A stretch of 64,000 nt of DNA from Hoeflea sp. YIM 152468 (GCF_029210485.1 NZ_JARGET010000029.1:124001-188000), one strand, 5' to 3'. Shown: positions 39,348 to 49,143, counted from the first letter of the stretch. Numbers and translations: made by a program. Notes: generated from the letters alone by a model not told the origin.

Positions 39348-39836
39348 ATGAACACAATCGCCAAGAAACTCAGCATCGCATTGCTTGCAATGGCCACGGC
39401 TTATACACCTTTGGCGGCAACCACGGCACAGGCGGAAAGTGGTGCCTGGCAGCAGGAGCAGCGTCAATGGAACAATGGCCGGGGTGGCGAATACCGTCAG
39501 CGTCATTGGAAAAATGGCCGGCGCGGCGCATACAAACAGCCCCATTATAGCGGCAAGCGGCATCACGGACGCAACCGTGACGGTGATGCCATCGCTTTGG
39601 GTATCCTCGGGCTCGGCGCCGCCGCCATCATCGGCGGAGCCATCGCCAACAGCAACAACAATCCGCGGGTGATCTACCAGCAGCCCTCGGCCCCCCGGGC
39701 GGTCCGCGGCAGCAGCTACGAGCCCTGGAGCCAGGCATGGTACCGCTTCTGCGCCAACAAGTACCGCTCCTTCAATGCCTCGACCGGAACCTTCCGCGGC
39801 TATGACGGGCGCGATCATTTCTGCGTCGCCAACTGA
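39348..39836 (+). CDS. BA14K-family exported protein
   Basis: A 162-aa protein with a signal peptide (ending TTAQAES), a basic Trp/Arg/Gly-rich middle (about 32-75), a hydrophobic segment IALGILGLGAAAIIGGAIAN, and a C-terminal BA14K motif: WYRFCANKYRSFNASTGTF and GYDGRDHFC. The family was named from a Brucella immunoreactive 14-kDa lectin-like protein. The start at 39348 has AGGA 7 nt upstream; an upstream in-frame ATG at 39156 would start inside the csp terminator and is rejected. Confidence 0.9.
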   Translation: MNTIAKKLSIALLAMATAYTPLAATTAQAESGAWQQEQRQWNNGRGGEYRQRHWKNGRRGAYKQPHYSGKRHHGRNRDGDAIALGILGLGAAAIIGGAIANSNNNPRVIYQQPSAPRAVRGSSYEPWSQAWYRFCANKYRSFNASTGTFRGYDGRDHFCVAN

Positions 39837-39865
39837 CGCTCAGCTTGCACCATTCCGGTGTCCAA

Positions 39866-39904
39866 ACCAAAAACCGGCCTTGCGGATGCGAAGGCCGGTT
39901 TTTT
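39866..39904. terminator. Bidirectional terminator between BA14K and MBL genes
   Basis: ACCGGCCTT pairs with AAGGCCGGT (39891-39899), with T6 on the plus strand and an A-rich flank on the other side. It lies between convergent genes. Confidence 0.88.
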
Positions 39905-39922
39905 CATTTGTGTGGGAGACCC

Positions 39923-40570
39923 TTACAGGCCCTTCAGGAACGGATTGGTCCGGCGCTCGTCACCGATCTTGCCGCCCGGGCCATGGCCGCAGATGAACCC
40001 GACCTCGTCACCCAGTGCAAACACCTTGTCGCGAATAGAATTGAGCAGGGTCTGATGATCGCCGCCAGGCAGGTCGGTCCGGCCGATGGACCCGGCAAAC
40101 AAGACATCGCCCAGATGGGCAAATCCCGCGGCGCGGTTGAAGAAGATCACATGCCCGGGCGCGTGGCCAGGGGTGTGAAACACCTCGAATTCATGGGTGC
40201 CGAACGAAACCTTGTCGCCGTCCTTCAGCCACTGGTCGGGCGTGAGATTGCGCACCTCCATGTCCAGTCCGAACATCTTCGCCTGGTCTTCGAGACCCGA
40301 CAACAGCACCAGGTCCGCCTCGTGCGGCCCGATGATCTTGACGCCGAGCTTCTCGCGCAACTGGTCGGCGCCCCCGGCATGATCGATATGCCCGTGCGTC
40401 AGCCAGATCGCCTCGATGGCCAGGCCATTCTCGGCAATTGTCTGCAAGATCACATCGACATCGCCGCCCGGATCGACCACCACCCCGGCCTTGGTTTCCT
40501 GATCAAACAGCACCGTGCAATTCTGCTGGAAGGGAGTGACGGGGATGATGCCCGCCTGCAAGTTTCCCAT
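39923..40570 (-). CDS. MBL-fold metallo-hydrolase (glyoxalase II-like)
   Basis: A 215-aa metallo-beta-lactamase-fold hydrolase. The dinuclear metal motif THGHIDHAGG has H59, H61, D63 and H64; further ligands lie in HTPGHAPGH and LGDVLF, and CGHGPGG near the end. It resembles the YcbL/hydroxyacylglutathione hydrolase subgroup, which cleaves thioesters of glutathione. A specific substrate is not established. Confidence 0.92.
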   Translation of the reverse strand: MGNLQAGIIPVTPFQQNCTVLFDQETKAGVVVDPGGDVDVILQTIAENGLAIEAIWLTHGHIDHAGGADQLREKLGVKIIGPHEADLVLLSGLEDQAKMFGLDMEVRNLTPDQWLKDGDKVSFGTHEFEVFHTPGHAPGHVIFFNRAAGFAHLGDVLFAGSIGRTDLPGGDHQTLLNSIRDKVFALGDEVGFICGHGPGGKIGDERRTNPFLKGL

Positions 40571-40697
40571 GATTGATTTCCCTTGTTGATCGACTGATTG
40601 GAAGGAAGGTGAAACGGCGGACGCGAGACGTCAGCGTCCGGGCCGCACTGCTCCTTGGTCGCCCGGGCCCGGAAGAGGCCCGGTGTGGAGACACCCG

Positions 40698-41609
40698 TCA
40701 GGACACCCCGGCTTTTCCGGGCTCGGGTGAGGTTGCGTTGTCAAGCTCGAGCGAGCCGGAATAGGTGACTTGCGGGAACGGGATCGAGATACCGTTGTCG
40801 TCAAAGGCAAGTTTTGCCGCCTTGGTCAGCTCGCGGCTCGTGGTCCACCAGTCCGGCGACTTGGTCCAGTAGCGCAAGGTGACGGCAACCGCGCTGTCGC
40901 CAAGCTCGGAAACATAGGCCCAGGGCTCCGGGTCCGCCAGAATCCTGTCGTCGGCCTGGGCCAGATCCATGAGAACCGCTTGCGCCTTGCCGATGTCGTC
41001 CTCGTAGCCGATACCGATGACCAGATCATAGCGCCGCTCGGGCAGCCGTGAGTAATTGGTCACCGGGACATTCCACAATTGCGAGTTGGGCGCCATCCGG
41101 TACAATCCATCCAGCGTCTTCAGTTCCGTGGCGAACAGGCCGATTTCCTCAACAGTGCCGGAAATCCCGTCAGCATCGATATATTCGCCGACCCTGAACG
41201 GCCGCAGCACCAGCAGCATGATGCCGGCGGCGATGTTTTGCAGCGTGCCCTGCAACGCAAGACCGATCGCCAGACCAGCAGCGCCAAGCGCCGTGATGAT
41301 CGAGGCGGTCTGCACGCCGAACTGACCCAGCACCATGACGAGAACGACCACCAGCACGGCATAGCGGACGAAGATCGAGAAAAAACCCACGACGGTCGGA
41401 TCGACCCGGCGTGTTCGGGTCAGCAGGCTTCGCACCCAGCGTCCCAGCAGCCGCGACACGGTCCAGCCGACGATCAGGATCAGGATCGCACCGATCACCG
41501 AAACGGCATAGCTCACGACCAGAATCTGAAGGCCGTCAAAAGCCTGCCCCCATGATCCCAGAATTTGCCCGAGATCGGATTCGGATGCACTCGTCATCAA
41601 GTCTTCCAT
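40698..41609 (-). CDS. MscS-family small mechanosensitive channel
   Basis: A 303-aa three-helix MscS-type protein, near the E. coli MscS length. The pore helix is ALGAAGLAIGLALQGTLQNI, followed by GIMLLVLRPFRVGEYI and the beta domain APNSQLWNVPVTNYS. The C-terminal part ends IPFPQVTYSG. The start at 41609 (MEDLMTSASES) has GGAA 5 nt upstream; the frame to 41714 adds 35 residues without support. It would act as an osmotic safety valve beside the larger paralogue at 10-11 kb. Confidence 0.93.
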   Translation of the reverse strand: MEDLMTSASESDLGQILGSWGQAFDGLQILVVSYAVSVIGAILILIVGWTVSRLLGRWVRSLLTRTRRVDPTVVGFFSIFVRYAVLVVVLVMVLGQFGVQTASIITALGAAGLAIGLALQGTLQNIAAGIMLLVLRPFRVGEYIDADGISGTVEEIGLFATELKTLDGLYRMAPNSQLWNVPVTNYSRLPERRYDLVIGIGYEDDIGKAQAVLMDLAQADDRILADPEPWAYVSELGDSAVAVTLRYWTKSPDWWTTSRELTKAAKLAFDDNGISIPFPQVTYSGSLELDNATSPEPGKAGVS

Positions 41610-41768
41610 ACTGTTTCCAACACCTCTTAAATCGGCTTTCTGCCTAACATGAACCAATCGGCCCGCCAACCGAACGGGCCAGCGGCCGGATATGTTCCCC
41701 ATTGGCTTGCCCACGACACCGCATGTGCAATGCCGGGTACAACACCGGGCGCAATGCCGGCCTGGCAG

Positions 41769-42227
41769 TCAAACCGGAAGCGCGCCGCTTTCTTTCAGGA
41801 TATCGAGCACGATCGCGGTCTTGACGTGTTGCACCGATTCATGCGGCAACAGCACCTCGCTGACGAAGGTGGACAGGCTGCGCAGGTCCGGCGTAACCAC
41901 CTTGATGATATAGTCCATCTCACCGGTGAGCGAATAGGCTTCCAGCACTTCGGGCAAGCTGTCTATCAGCCGGGCGAAGCGCTGCGCGTTGTCACGGTTG
42001 TGGGTGGCCAGCGTCACGGTGATCAGATTGACGATGCCGATGCCGAGCCGGTCGCGGTCAAGCTCTGCACGGTAGCCCTTGATCACCCCCTCCTGCTCCA
42101 GCCGGGCTCTCCGCCGCGAGCATTGCGATGCCGACAGATTGATCTTCTGCGACAATTCGTTGTTGGTCAGGCGACCATCCCGTTGCAGCAAGCGCAACAG
42201 TTTGCGGTCAAACTCATCGAGGTGCAT
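41769..42227 (-). CDS. Lrp/AsnC-family transcriptional regulator 2
   Basis: A 152-aa feast/famine regulator with HTH (FDRKLLRLLQRDGRLTNNEL, SQCSRRRARLEQEGVIKGY) and RAM domain (AYSLTGEMDYIIKVVTPDL). The start at 42227 (MHLDEFDRKL) has GGAA 7 nt upstream. Only 265 bp separate it from ilvE on the same strand, so control of branched-chain amino acid metabolism is a plausible but unproven role. Confidence 0.93.
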   Translation of the reverse strand: MHLDEFDRKLLRLLQRDGRLTNNELSQKINLSASQCSRRRARLEQEGVIKGYRAELDRDRLGIGIVNLITVTLATHNRDNAQRFARLIDSLPEVLEAYSLTGEMDYIIKVVTPDLRSLSTFVSEVLLPHESVQHVKTAIVLDILKESGALPV

Positions 42228-42492
42228 GATCGTGTTCCAACTGCCCGATTGCGCTGGCGAATTTCGCGCATCATTCCACAAATCCGCCCCGGATCCGCGC
42301 CCATTGCCGTCAATATGCAGGATCAGGCGCAACAATCAAAGGGCAAGGGCAGGCAAATTCGCGGCCCATTTCAGCAGTAAAAAGCAGGCCGGCGCACGGC
42401 ATCCGGATTGACCGCCACGGCGCGACCGGCGCCGCCGCAGGGGCGCAGCACCAACAAAAACGCCGGCGTGTTGTCAGGACCGCGAGGCGTGT

Positions 42493-43383
42493 CTATTCGG
42501 CGGCGGCGTGTTTTGGCTGCACCTCGGCCATGTAGTCATTGACCAGGTTCATCGCGATCTCGCCGACCGTGAAGCGGTGCGGGCCGATCTCCGACACCGG
42601 TGTGACTTCGGCCGCTGTGCCGGTCAGGAAACACTGCTCGAAACTGTCGAGTTCGTCCGGCATGATCACCCGCTCGATCACCTCGTAGCCGCGCTTCCTC
42701 GCAAGGCCGATGACCGTGCGGCGGGTGATGCCGTCGAGAAAGCAGTCCGGCGTCGGTGTGTGAATCTTGCCGTCGCGCACGAAAAAGATGTTGGCGCCGG
42801 TGGCTTCGGCCACCTGACCGCGCCAGTCGAGCATCAGCGCATCGGCATAGCCGCGCTCTTCGGCGCGATGCTTGGAGAGCGTGCAGATCATATACAAACC
42901 GGCAGCCTTCGAGCGCGACGGTGCGGTGCGCGGATCCGGACGGCGATACTCGGCGATATCGAGACGAATGCCCTTCATCCGCTCTTCCGGCTTGAAATAG
43001 CTCGGCCATTGCCAGATCGCGATGGACAGGTTGATACGATTTGTTTGCGCCGACACTCCCATCATCTCGGAGCCGCGCCAGGCGATCGGCCGGACATAAG
43101 CGTCCGCAAATCCCTGCCGCGCCAACAGGTCGATACAGGCCTGATCGATCTCGGCAACGCTGTAGGGGATCTTGAAACCCAGGATCTCGGCGGACTCATG
43201 CAGCCGCTCATTGTGCTCGGTCAGCTTGTAAATCTCGCCGCCATAGGCGCGCTCGCCCTCGAACACGGCGCTGGCATAATGCAGCCCGTGGGTCAGCACA
43301 TGGATTTTCGCATCTTTCCAGGGCAAGAACTCGCCATTAAACCAGATTTCGCCATCAAGCTGGTCAAAAGGTACGGGCGCCAT
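42493..43383 (-). CDS. ilvE: Branched-chain amino acid aminotransferase IlvE
   Basis: A 296-aa fold-type IV PLP aminotransferase for the last step of leucine, isoleucine and valine synthesis. Features: DGEIWFNGEFLPWKDAKIHV, VRPIAWRGSEMMGV, the PLP-lysine segment SRSKAAGLYM, EATGANIFFV and LDGITRRTVIGLA. The start at 43383 (MAPVPFDQLDG) has GGAG 8 nt upstream; an extension to 43503 is unlikely. It is divergent from the marR-type gene, as in other Rhizobiaceae. Confidence 0.95.
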   Translation of the reverse strand: MAPVPFDQLDGEIWFNGEFLPWKDAKIHVLTHGLHYASAVFEGERAYGGEIYKLTEHNERLHESAEILGFKIPYSVAEIDQACIDLLARQGFADAYVRPIAWRGSEMMGVSAQTNRINLSIAIWQWPSYFKPEERMKGIRLDIAEYRRPDPRTAPSRSKAAGLYMICTLSKHRAEERGYADALMLDWRGQVAEATGANIFFVRDGKIHTPTPDCFLDGITRRTVIGLARKRGYEVIERVIMPDELDSFEQCFLTGTAAEVTPVSEIGPHRFTVGEIAMNLVNDYMAEVQPKHAAAE

Positions 43384-43520
43384 CGCGTTTTCTCCGGGCG
43401 GCTTGCCGCCATGATCGTGGTTGTTTAAAGCCGGTGTCGGTGACCGTGGCGCCAGGCGCCGGGAACCGGCGCAGGAGACGGGCAATGGCAAGCCGGCGGG
43501 CAAGGCAAGTCAACCTCGCG

Positions 43521-43544
43521 CGCAATTGAGTGCTAGCAATTGCG
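43521..43544. promoter_or_regulatory. Perfect inverted repeat in ilvE/marR intergenic region (site 1)
   Basis: CGCAATTG-AGTGCTAG-CAATTGCG: 8-bp arms with an 8-bp spacer. A candidate operator for a dimeric regulator. Confidence 0.6.
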
Positions 43545-43550
43545 TCAATT

Positions 43551-43571
43551 TATGTCAACATAGCTGACATA
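43551..43571. promoter_or_regulatory. Perfect inverted repeat in ilvE/marR intergenic region (site 2)
   Basis: TATGTCA-ACATAGC-TGACATA: 7-bp arms, 7-bp spacer, ending 19 bp before the marR-type ATG. A MarR-family autoregulatory site is a natural guess. Confidence 0.6.
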
Positions 43572-43590
43572 TTCGAAAGGAAACGTCTTC

Positions 43591-44124
43591 ATGAACCGTT
43601 CTGGCGCAATCAAGCCCGAATCCGGCGAAATCCTTGACCAACCGGGTGGCGACGCAGAGGGCATTGATTTCGAGATTATCGAACTGCTGTTTTTCGCCTA
43701 TCGTGACTTCACCTCCGATCCTGACGCCATTCTGGACACCTTCGGATTTGGCCGCGCCCATCACCGTGTCGTCCATTTTGTCAATCGCGAACCTGGACTG
43801 ACTGTGGCGGCATTGCTTGATACACTGAAAATCACCAAGCAATCGCTGGCCCGCGTCCTCAAGCAGCTGATCAACTCGGGCTACATCAACCAGGTGACCG
43901 GCCCCGAGGATCGCAGGCAACGCCGCCTCTACCCGACCGAACGCGGACGCGAACTGGCTTTGGCGCTGGCAAGGCCACAGTCTTGCCGCATCGCCAATGC
44001 ACTTGAGAAACTGGATGAAAGTGGACGTGAGGTCATCAAGACGTTCCTTTCCGGCATGATCGACACCGCCGACGGCGGTTTGGCGCCCGGCCTCAATGCG
44101 CCGAAGGAGGGACGAGACCGATGA
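43591..44124 (+). CDS. MarR-family transcriptional regulator (PetP-like)
   Basis: A 177-aa MarR winged-HTH protein. The DNA-binding part reads LDTLKITKQSLARVLKQLIN, with the beta-wing GPEDRRQRRLYPTERG. MarR next to an OmpR regulator in this order resembles PetP-PetR of Rhodobacter and its rhizobial equivalents; that name is an inference. Its stop overlaps the start of the response regulator by 4 nt. Two perfect palindromes lie in the 200 bp upstream and may be its operators. Confidence 0.9.
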   Translation: MNRSGAIKPESGEILDQPGGDAEGIDFEIIELLFFAYRDFTSDPDAILDTFGFGRAHHRVVHFVNREPGLTVAALLDTLKITKQSLARVLKQLINSGYINQVTGPEDRRQRRLYPTERGRELALALARPQSCRIANALEKLDESGREVIKTFLSGMIDTADGGLAPGLNAPKEGRDR

Positions 44125-44828
44125 CCACCACTTTGCCCGATGATGATGCGGCGCATCTTCTTGTCGTCGATGACGACACCCGCATCCGCGATCTGCTGTC
44201 ACGGTATTTGACCGAGCAGGGGTTCCGCGTCACCACAGCCTCGGACGCTGGCGAGGCCCGCCGCAAGCTCGAAGGCATCAATTTCGATCTGCTCGTCATC
44301 GATGTGATGATGCCGGGCGAAAGCGGGCTGTCACTGACCCGCTCGCTGCGCGAGGTCAAGACGGTGCCGATCTTGATGCTGACCGCTCTGGCAGAGGGTG
44401 AAGCCCGAATTGACGGGCTCGAGGCCGGAGCCGATGACTATCTGGCAAAACCCTTCAACCCGCGCGAACTGGTGCTCAGGATCAACAACATCCTCAAGCG
44501 CGGTGGCCAGCCTGCCCCGCCCAAGATCGAGCAGGTGGTGTTCGGACCGTTTACATTCGTCATCGCCCGGCGGGAACTGAAGAAGTCGGGTGAACCGGTC
44601 AGATTGACCGACCGCGAACGCGAGATCATGGTCACCTTTGCCGAAAACGCCGGCGACACCGTGCCCCGCCATGAACTCGTCGGCGCCGACATCGAGGTGG
44701 GCGAGCGCACCATCGACGTGCAGATCAACCGGCTGCGCCGCAAGATCGAGGAGGATCCCGCCAACCCGGTCTGGCTGCAGACCGTGCGCGGTATCGGCTA
44801 TCGATTGAGCGTTGAAACGACAGTCTAG
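44121..44828 (+). CDS. OmpR-family response regulator (PetR-like)
   Basis: A 235-aa response regulator with receiver domain (1-120) and winged-helix output domain (140-232). The phosphoacceptor is D61 in LLVIDVMMPGESGL, with acidic LVVDDDT and K110 in LAKPFNP. The output domain shows TDREREIMVTF and RTIDVQINRLRRKIEEDP. It starts at an ATGA overlap with the MarR gene. Its probable kinase is the EnvZ-type protein at 47014-48438, separated by a chemoreceptor gene. Confidence 0.94.
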   Translation: MTTTLPDDDAAHLLVVDDDTRIRDLLSRYLTEQGFRVTTASDAGEARRKLEGINFDLLVIDVMMPGESGLSLTRSLREVKTVPILMLTALAEGEARIDGLEAGADDYLAKPFNPRELVLRINNILKRGGQPAPPKIEQVVFGPFTFVIARRELKKSGEPVRLTDREREIMVTFAENAGDTVPRHELVGADIEVGERTIDVQINRLRRKIEEDPANPVWLQTVRGIGYRLSVETTV

Positions 44829-44969
44829 GCTCCAGGCGCCGGCAAAGGAAGCTCCGTGTACACTCGACAGTAAAGCGGCCCCCCCAACCACTGATCTGCA
44901 CGCGCCCTTTGCACCACTACTTCATTAACCATTGAACAGTAATCTGCTCTGCACTCAGGGGGGCAGATC

Positions 44970-46832
44970 ATGTCAATATTCTCACGCTTTGGACTCGTCA
45001 AAACTGTCACAGTTATGACAACCTCGCTTCTTCTCATCGCACTTGGCATTGTCGAGCTGGCGGTATCGGCCAATATCACCAGCCAGATTCAGCAACAGGC
45101 GATCGATAGCCAGGACGCAAGCTTGCGGACTGCGGCGACGATCGTCGCGCGCGATGTGCCCGGCACCACCGTGAGCTGGGCCAAGGATGGCAATGTCAAG
45201 CGGATCGAAATGCAGGCGATCCCGTCCGAGTTCGAAACGCATGAGATGATCGACACGATCGGCCGCATGACCGGCCAGACGGTGACGATTTTCGCCTGGG
45301 AAACCGAAACCAGGGATTTCTGGCGCAAGACCACCAACATCATCAAGCCCGATGGCAATCGCGCCGTCGGTACCCAGCTTGGCCAGAACGGCGCGGTGTA
45401 CCCGGTCCTGACGGCGGGCAAGACCTTCCGCGGCGAAGCGGTGATCCTGGGAACGCCCTATTACACCATCTACGAGCCCATCTATTCCCCCAGTGGCGAT
45501 ACGATCGGCATTCTTTACGCCGGTGTTCGCTCGGCCGATATCGACGCCATCGCCAGTCAGTTGACATGGACCATCAGCACCGTTGCCATTCTGGTTCTGC
45601 TCGCCGCCACCGCAATCGCGGTTCTCGTCACCAGGAAGGTTCTGGGCGGAATCCCGCGCCTGACCGATGTCGCAACCGCCCTTGCAGATGGCAATCTCGA
45701 CATTGAGGTGCCCGGCCAGCAACAACGCAACGAAATCGGCTCGCTGGCACGCTCGCTGGTGGTTCTTCGCGATGGCGCCGCCGAGAAGAATGCGCTTGAA
45801 GCGGAGTCGATCCGGACCCGCGACCAGGCAGACGGCGAACGCCAGCACCGTGAAGACGAAAAGGCCGCCCATGACCGCGAAATCGAGGTCGCGGTTGCCG
45901 CATTGGGTGCGGGGCTGAGCGAGTTGAGCAACGGCAATCTGCAGATCCAGCTGCAGCAGCCCTTCTCTGGCGAGTTCGAAAAACTGCGCACCGACTTCAA
46001 CAATGCCGCCGAACGGCTGAACCAGACCATGAGCGAGGTGCTCGGGGAAACGCAGGAGATCAATTCCGGTGCTACCGAAATGCAGGCAGCCACCGACGAT
46101 CTGTCCCGCCGCACCGAGCAGCAGGCTGCCTCGCTCGAAGAAACGTCTGCCGCGCTTGACCAGATCACGGTGACGGTTCGGAGCGCGGCAACCCGCGCCG
46201 AAGAAGCCCGCGACATGGCCGAGAAGGCGCAGACGAGCACCGTCAGTTCCCGCGCAGTGGTCTCCAATGCGGTCGACGCCATGGCACGGATTGAATCGGC
46301 CTCGGATGAAATTTCCAAGATCATCAGCGTGATCGACGAAATCGCCTTCCAGACCAACCTGCTGGCGCTCAATGCCGGCGTGGAAGCGGCCCGCGCCGGA
46401 GAAGCCGGAAGGGGGTTTGCCGTCGTCGCGCAGGAAGTGCGCGAACTGGCACAGCGCTCGGCAAGTGCTGCCAAGGACATCAAGGTGCTGATCACCAAAT
46501 CCGGCGCGGAAGTCTCCAGCGGCGTTGAGCTGGTCAACGAAACCGGCTCGGCGCTTGGCACGATCTCGCAACAGGTCAACGCGATCAACGAGCATATTGC
46601 CTCGATTGCGACCGCCGCCCGGGAACAGACAACCGGGCTCACCGAAATCAACAGCGCGGTCAACCAGATGGACCAGGTCACGCAGCAGAACGCGGCAATG
46701 GTCGAGGAAGCCAACGCCGTCATGCACCGGCTTGCCGGCAGCGCCACCAGGCTCACAGACATGGTCGAACGGTTCGAGATCTCGTCGGCGGGCGCCGGCA
46801 GCCGCCCCGCGGCGCGCGCCCGGGCGGCGTGA
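44970..46832 (+). CDS. Methyl-accepting chemotaxis protein with Cache sensor
   Basis: A 620-aa chemoreceptor. TM1 (about 11-31) and TM2 (about 200-221) bracket a periplasmic Cache domain of the Cache3/Cache2 type ([39 protein letters not shown]). HAMP segments and a long coiled coil follow, and the hairpin tip is [20 protein letters not shown], then [20 protein letters not shown]. It would signal through CheA/CheW to flagella; none of those genes is here. No C-terminal CheR pentapeptide is seen. It sits between a response regulator and its probable kinase and has its own terminator. Confidence 0.94.
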   Translation: MSIFSRFGLVKTVTVMTTSLLLIALGIVELAVSANITSQIQQQAIDSQDASLRTAATIVARDVPGTTVSWAKDGNVKRIEMQAIPSEFETHEMIDTIGRMTGQTVTIFAWETETRDFWRKTTNIIKPDGNRAVGTQLGQNGAVYPVLTAGKTFRGEAVILGTPYYTIYEPIYSPSGDTIGILYAGVRSADIDAIASQLTWTISTVAILVLLAATAIAVLVTRKVLGGIPRLTDVATALADGNLDIEVPGQQQRNEIGSLARSLVVLRDGAAEKNALEAESIRTRDQADGERQHREDEKAAHDREIEVAVAALGAGLSELSNGNLQIQLQQPFSGEFEKLRTDFNNAAERLNQTMSEVLGETQEINSGATEMQAATDDLSRRTEQQAASLEETSAALDQITVTVRSAATRAEEARDMAEKAQTSTVSSRAVVSNAVDAMARIESASDEISKIISVIDEIAFQTNLLALNAGVEAARAGEAGRGFAVVAQEVRELAQRSASAAKDIKVLITKSGAEVSSGVELVNETGSALGTISQQVNAINEHIASIATAAREQTTGLTEINSAVNQMDQVTQQNAAMVEEANAVMHRLAGSATRLTDMVERFEISSAGAGSRPAARARAA

Positions 46833-46878
46833 CGCCCAGCCGTCTTCGGCCGCCTGAGGGCCGCAGTCTTTGACACAA

Positions 46879-46908
46879 CGCCCCGCGACGCCCGTCGCGG
46901 GGCGTTTT
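46879..46908 (+). terminator. Rho-independent terminator after the chemoreceptor gene
   Basis: CGCCCCGCGACG pairs with CGTCGCGGGGCG (46893-46904) with a very small loop, then TTTT. Strong stem, short U tract. Confidence 0.75.
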
Positions 46909-47013
46909 CGCATGCGGCCCGCCAGAATGCCCTGCGAGATTGCGGCCAAACAGCAAATTCAGCAACTCCCTGTAGCCCTTTGCTGTTCCGCTTGGTTATA
47001 AAGGAGACAGCGT

Positions 47014-48438
47014 GTGCGGCGAACCGGCCGCCTGAGGGGCAATGGGCACACTGACATGACCAGCATGGATTCCATCCGCAGAGAGTATGAACGCTATCCG
47101 CCCAGCGGCTTGCGCCGTGTTACGCGCTGGTTCACCAAGCGGATTCCGACCCGTCTTTATGCCCGGGCGCTGCTGATCATCATCATTCCGATGGTGTTGC
47201 TGCAATCCGTCGTCGCCTTTGTGTTCATGGAGCGGCACTGGCAGACTGTGACCCAACGGCTGTCGATGGCCGTGACCCGGGACATTGCCGCGATCATTGA
47301 TGTGCTCGACACGTTTCCGCAGGATGCCAATGCTGAGAACATCATCCGCATCGCCCGCGAGCGGCTCGAACTCAACATCGCCATCGAACCGCCCGGCGAT
47401 TTGCCCGCCCCGCGGCCAAAACCGTTCTTCTCGATCCTCGACCATATCCTGTCCGAAGAGATCACCCGCCAGATCCAGTTGCCGTTCTGGATTGACACCG
47501 TGGGCAACTCCAACATTGTCGAAATACGGATCAAGCTCGACAACAGCATCCTCCGGGTGTTTGCCAAGCGAAGCCAGGCCTACGCCTCAAACACCCACAT
47601 ATTCCTGGTCTGGATGGTGGCCACCTCGCTGGTGCTGCTGGCCATCGCCATTCTGTTTCTGCGCGGCCAGATCCGGCCGATCCTGAAGCTGACCCAGGCG
47701 GCGGAGAGTTTCGGCAAGGGCCAGCGCATGCCGGACGATTTCAAACCCCGCGGCGCAGACGAGGTCCGGCGCGCCGGTCTGGCCTTCATCAAGATGCGCG
47801 AACGCATTGAACGACAACTCGAACAGCGCACCGCCATGCTCTCGGGCGTCAGCCATGACTTGCGCACCATTCTGACCCGGTTCCGGCTGCAGCTGGCGCT
47901 GGTCAGCGACGGGCCCGAGCTGGAGGATCTCAACAAGGACATCGACGACATGCAGTCGATGCTCGACAGCTATCTTTCTTTCGCCCGGGGCGAGGCGGAG
48001 GAGGATGTCGGCACGGTCAGCCTGAGCAGCGTTGTCGAGAAGATTGCCGCCGATGGAAGGTTGCGCGGCGCCACCGTGAAGGTATCCGTCACCGGCGATG
48101 ACGAAATCAATGTGCGCCCGAACGCCTTCACCCGGCTGTTGACCAATCTGGTCTCCAACGCCGCACGCCATGCCGATGAGGTTTCGATTGCGGCGCAGAA
48201 CCGCAAGAAATGGCTCACCATTGCCATTGATGATGACGGGCCCGGAATCCCTGCGGACGCGCGAGAAGACGTGTTCCGGCCGTTTTACCGGCTGGATGCG
48301 GCGCGCAATCAGGATGAAACCGGCACCGGGCTCGGCCTGGCCATCGTTCGCGACATCGCCCGCAGCCATGGCGGCGATGTCACATTGTCGGACAGCGCCA
48401 TGGGCGGCCTGCGCGCAACCATCCGGCTGCCGGTCTAG
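47014..48438 (+). CDS. EnvZ-type sensor histidine kinase
   Basis: A 474-aa inner-membrane kinase: TM1 about 52-72, periplasmic domain about 75-193, TM2 about 195-217, HAMP about 218-275, H-box with H281 in SGVSHDLRTILTRF, and HATPase with NLVSNAARHA, DDDGPGIP and GTGLGLAIV. It probably phosphorylates the OmpR-type regulator at 44121. The GTG at 47014 is preferred because AAGGAG lies 7 nt upstream; ATG 47056 (MTSMDSIRRE) is closer to relatives' N-termini. It follows the chemoreceptor terminator, so it may be expressed separately from the regulator. Confidence 0.93.
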   Translation: MRRTGRLRGNGHTDMTSMDSIRREYERYPPSGLRRVTRWFTKRIPTRLYARALLIIIIPMVLLQSVVAFVFMERHWQTVTQRLSMAVTRDIAAIIDVLDTFPQDANAENIIRIARERLELNIAIEPPGDLPAPRPKPFFSILDHILSEEITRQIQLPFWIDTVGNSNIVEIRIKLDNSILRVFAKRSQAYASNTHIFLVWMVATSLVLLAIAILFLRGQIRPILKLTQAAESFGKGQRMPDDFKPRGADEVRRAGLAFIKMRERIERQLEQRTAMLSGVSHDLRTILTRFRLQLALVSDGPELEDLNKDIDDMQSMLDSYLSFARGEAEEDVGTVSLSSVVEKIAADGRLRGATVKVSVTGDDEINVRPNAFTRLLTNLVSNAARHADEVSIAAQNRKKWLTIAIDDDGPGIPADAREDVFRPFYRLDAARNQDETGTGLGLAIVRDIARSHGGDVTLSDSAMGGLRATIRLPV

Positions 48439-48504
48439 CCGCAGGCATGGCTGCAATCCTTTGCGCCTGACAAGCCCCCTCCCCTGAGAAAGGTCCATCG
48501 TCCC

Positions 48505-49143
48505 GTGCCCCATGGCTGTGTAGAAATTGCCGCAGATCCGGCTGTCCCGGCAACCAGGCAAGATGTCCAAGCCGCGCTGCAGCCCCAGGCCGCGCCGGTT
48601 CGGTTTGTCGGATGGAATCTTACCGACGCACAGCTCAAGGGGGTCGATTTCAACGGTTGCGAATTTGTCCGCTGCCGCGCCGCACGGGCGGATTTTTCCT
48701 CCTGCGACCTGACCGATGCCAGATTCATCTCCTGCGATCTCAACAACACCAACTGGACACGCGCAATCCTCTCAGCCGCCCTGTTCCAGGACTGCAAACT
48801 CACCGGCATGCAAATCGTTGACGCCCGCACGCTTGGTCTGGCGTTTGAGCGTTGCCTGCTGGTCAGCGCCCAGCTTCGCGGACTGTCGTTCCGCCGCGCT
48901 CAACTGGAGGAGATTGATTTTCAGGGCGCCGATCTGGCCGGGGCAGACTTCCGCGAAGCAACGCTTATGCGCTGCAATTTGCGGGATGCCAATGTGACCC
49001 ATGCCCGCTTCCAGGCCGCAGACCTGCGCAGCAGCGATCTCGGCAACCTGCAACTGGCCGACGCCTCAAGGTTCAGGGGCGCGATCATTTCAAAACACCA
49101 GGCGGCCATACTTCTCGCCGGTCTCGGTCTCAAGGTGCTGTGA
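48505..49143 (+). CDS. Pentapeptide-repeat protein
   Basis: A 212-aa protein with about 25 pentapeptide A(D/N)LXX-like repeats between residues 33 and 195 (for example DAQLKGVDFNGCEF, ADLAGADFREATLM), predicting a right-handed quadrilateral beta-helix. The start is GTG at 48505. Such proteins have varied roles, including DNA mimicry that protects gyrase (Qnr-like); nothing here points to one. It is 66 bp downstream of the kinase gene. Confidence 0.88.
   Translation: MPHGCVEIAADPAVPATRQDVQAALQPQAAPVRFVGWNLTDAQLKGVDFNGCEFVRCRAARADFSSCDLTDARFISCDLNNTNWTRAILSAALFQDCKLTGMQIVDARTLGLAFERCLLVSAQLRGLSFRRAQLEEIDFQGADLAGADFREATLMRCNLRDANVTHARFQAADLRSSDLGNLQLADASRFRGAIISKHQAAILLAGLGLKVL

Noticed and set aside
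44982-46949. 655-aa ORF opposite the chemoreceptor gene
   Set aside because: Antisense shadow; low-complexity composition.
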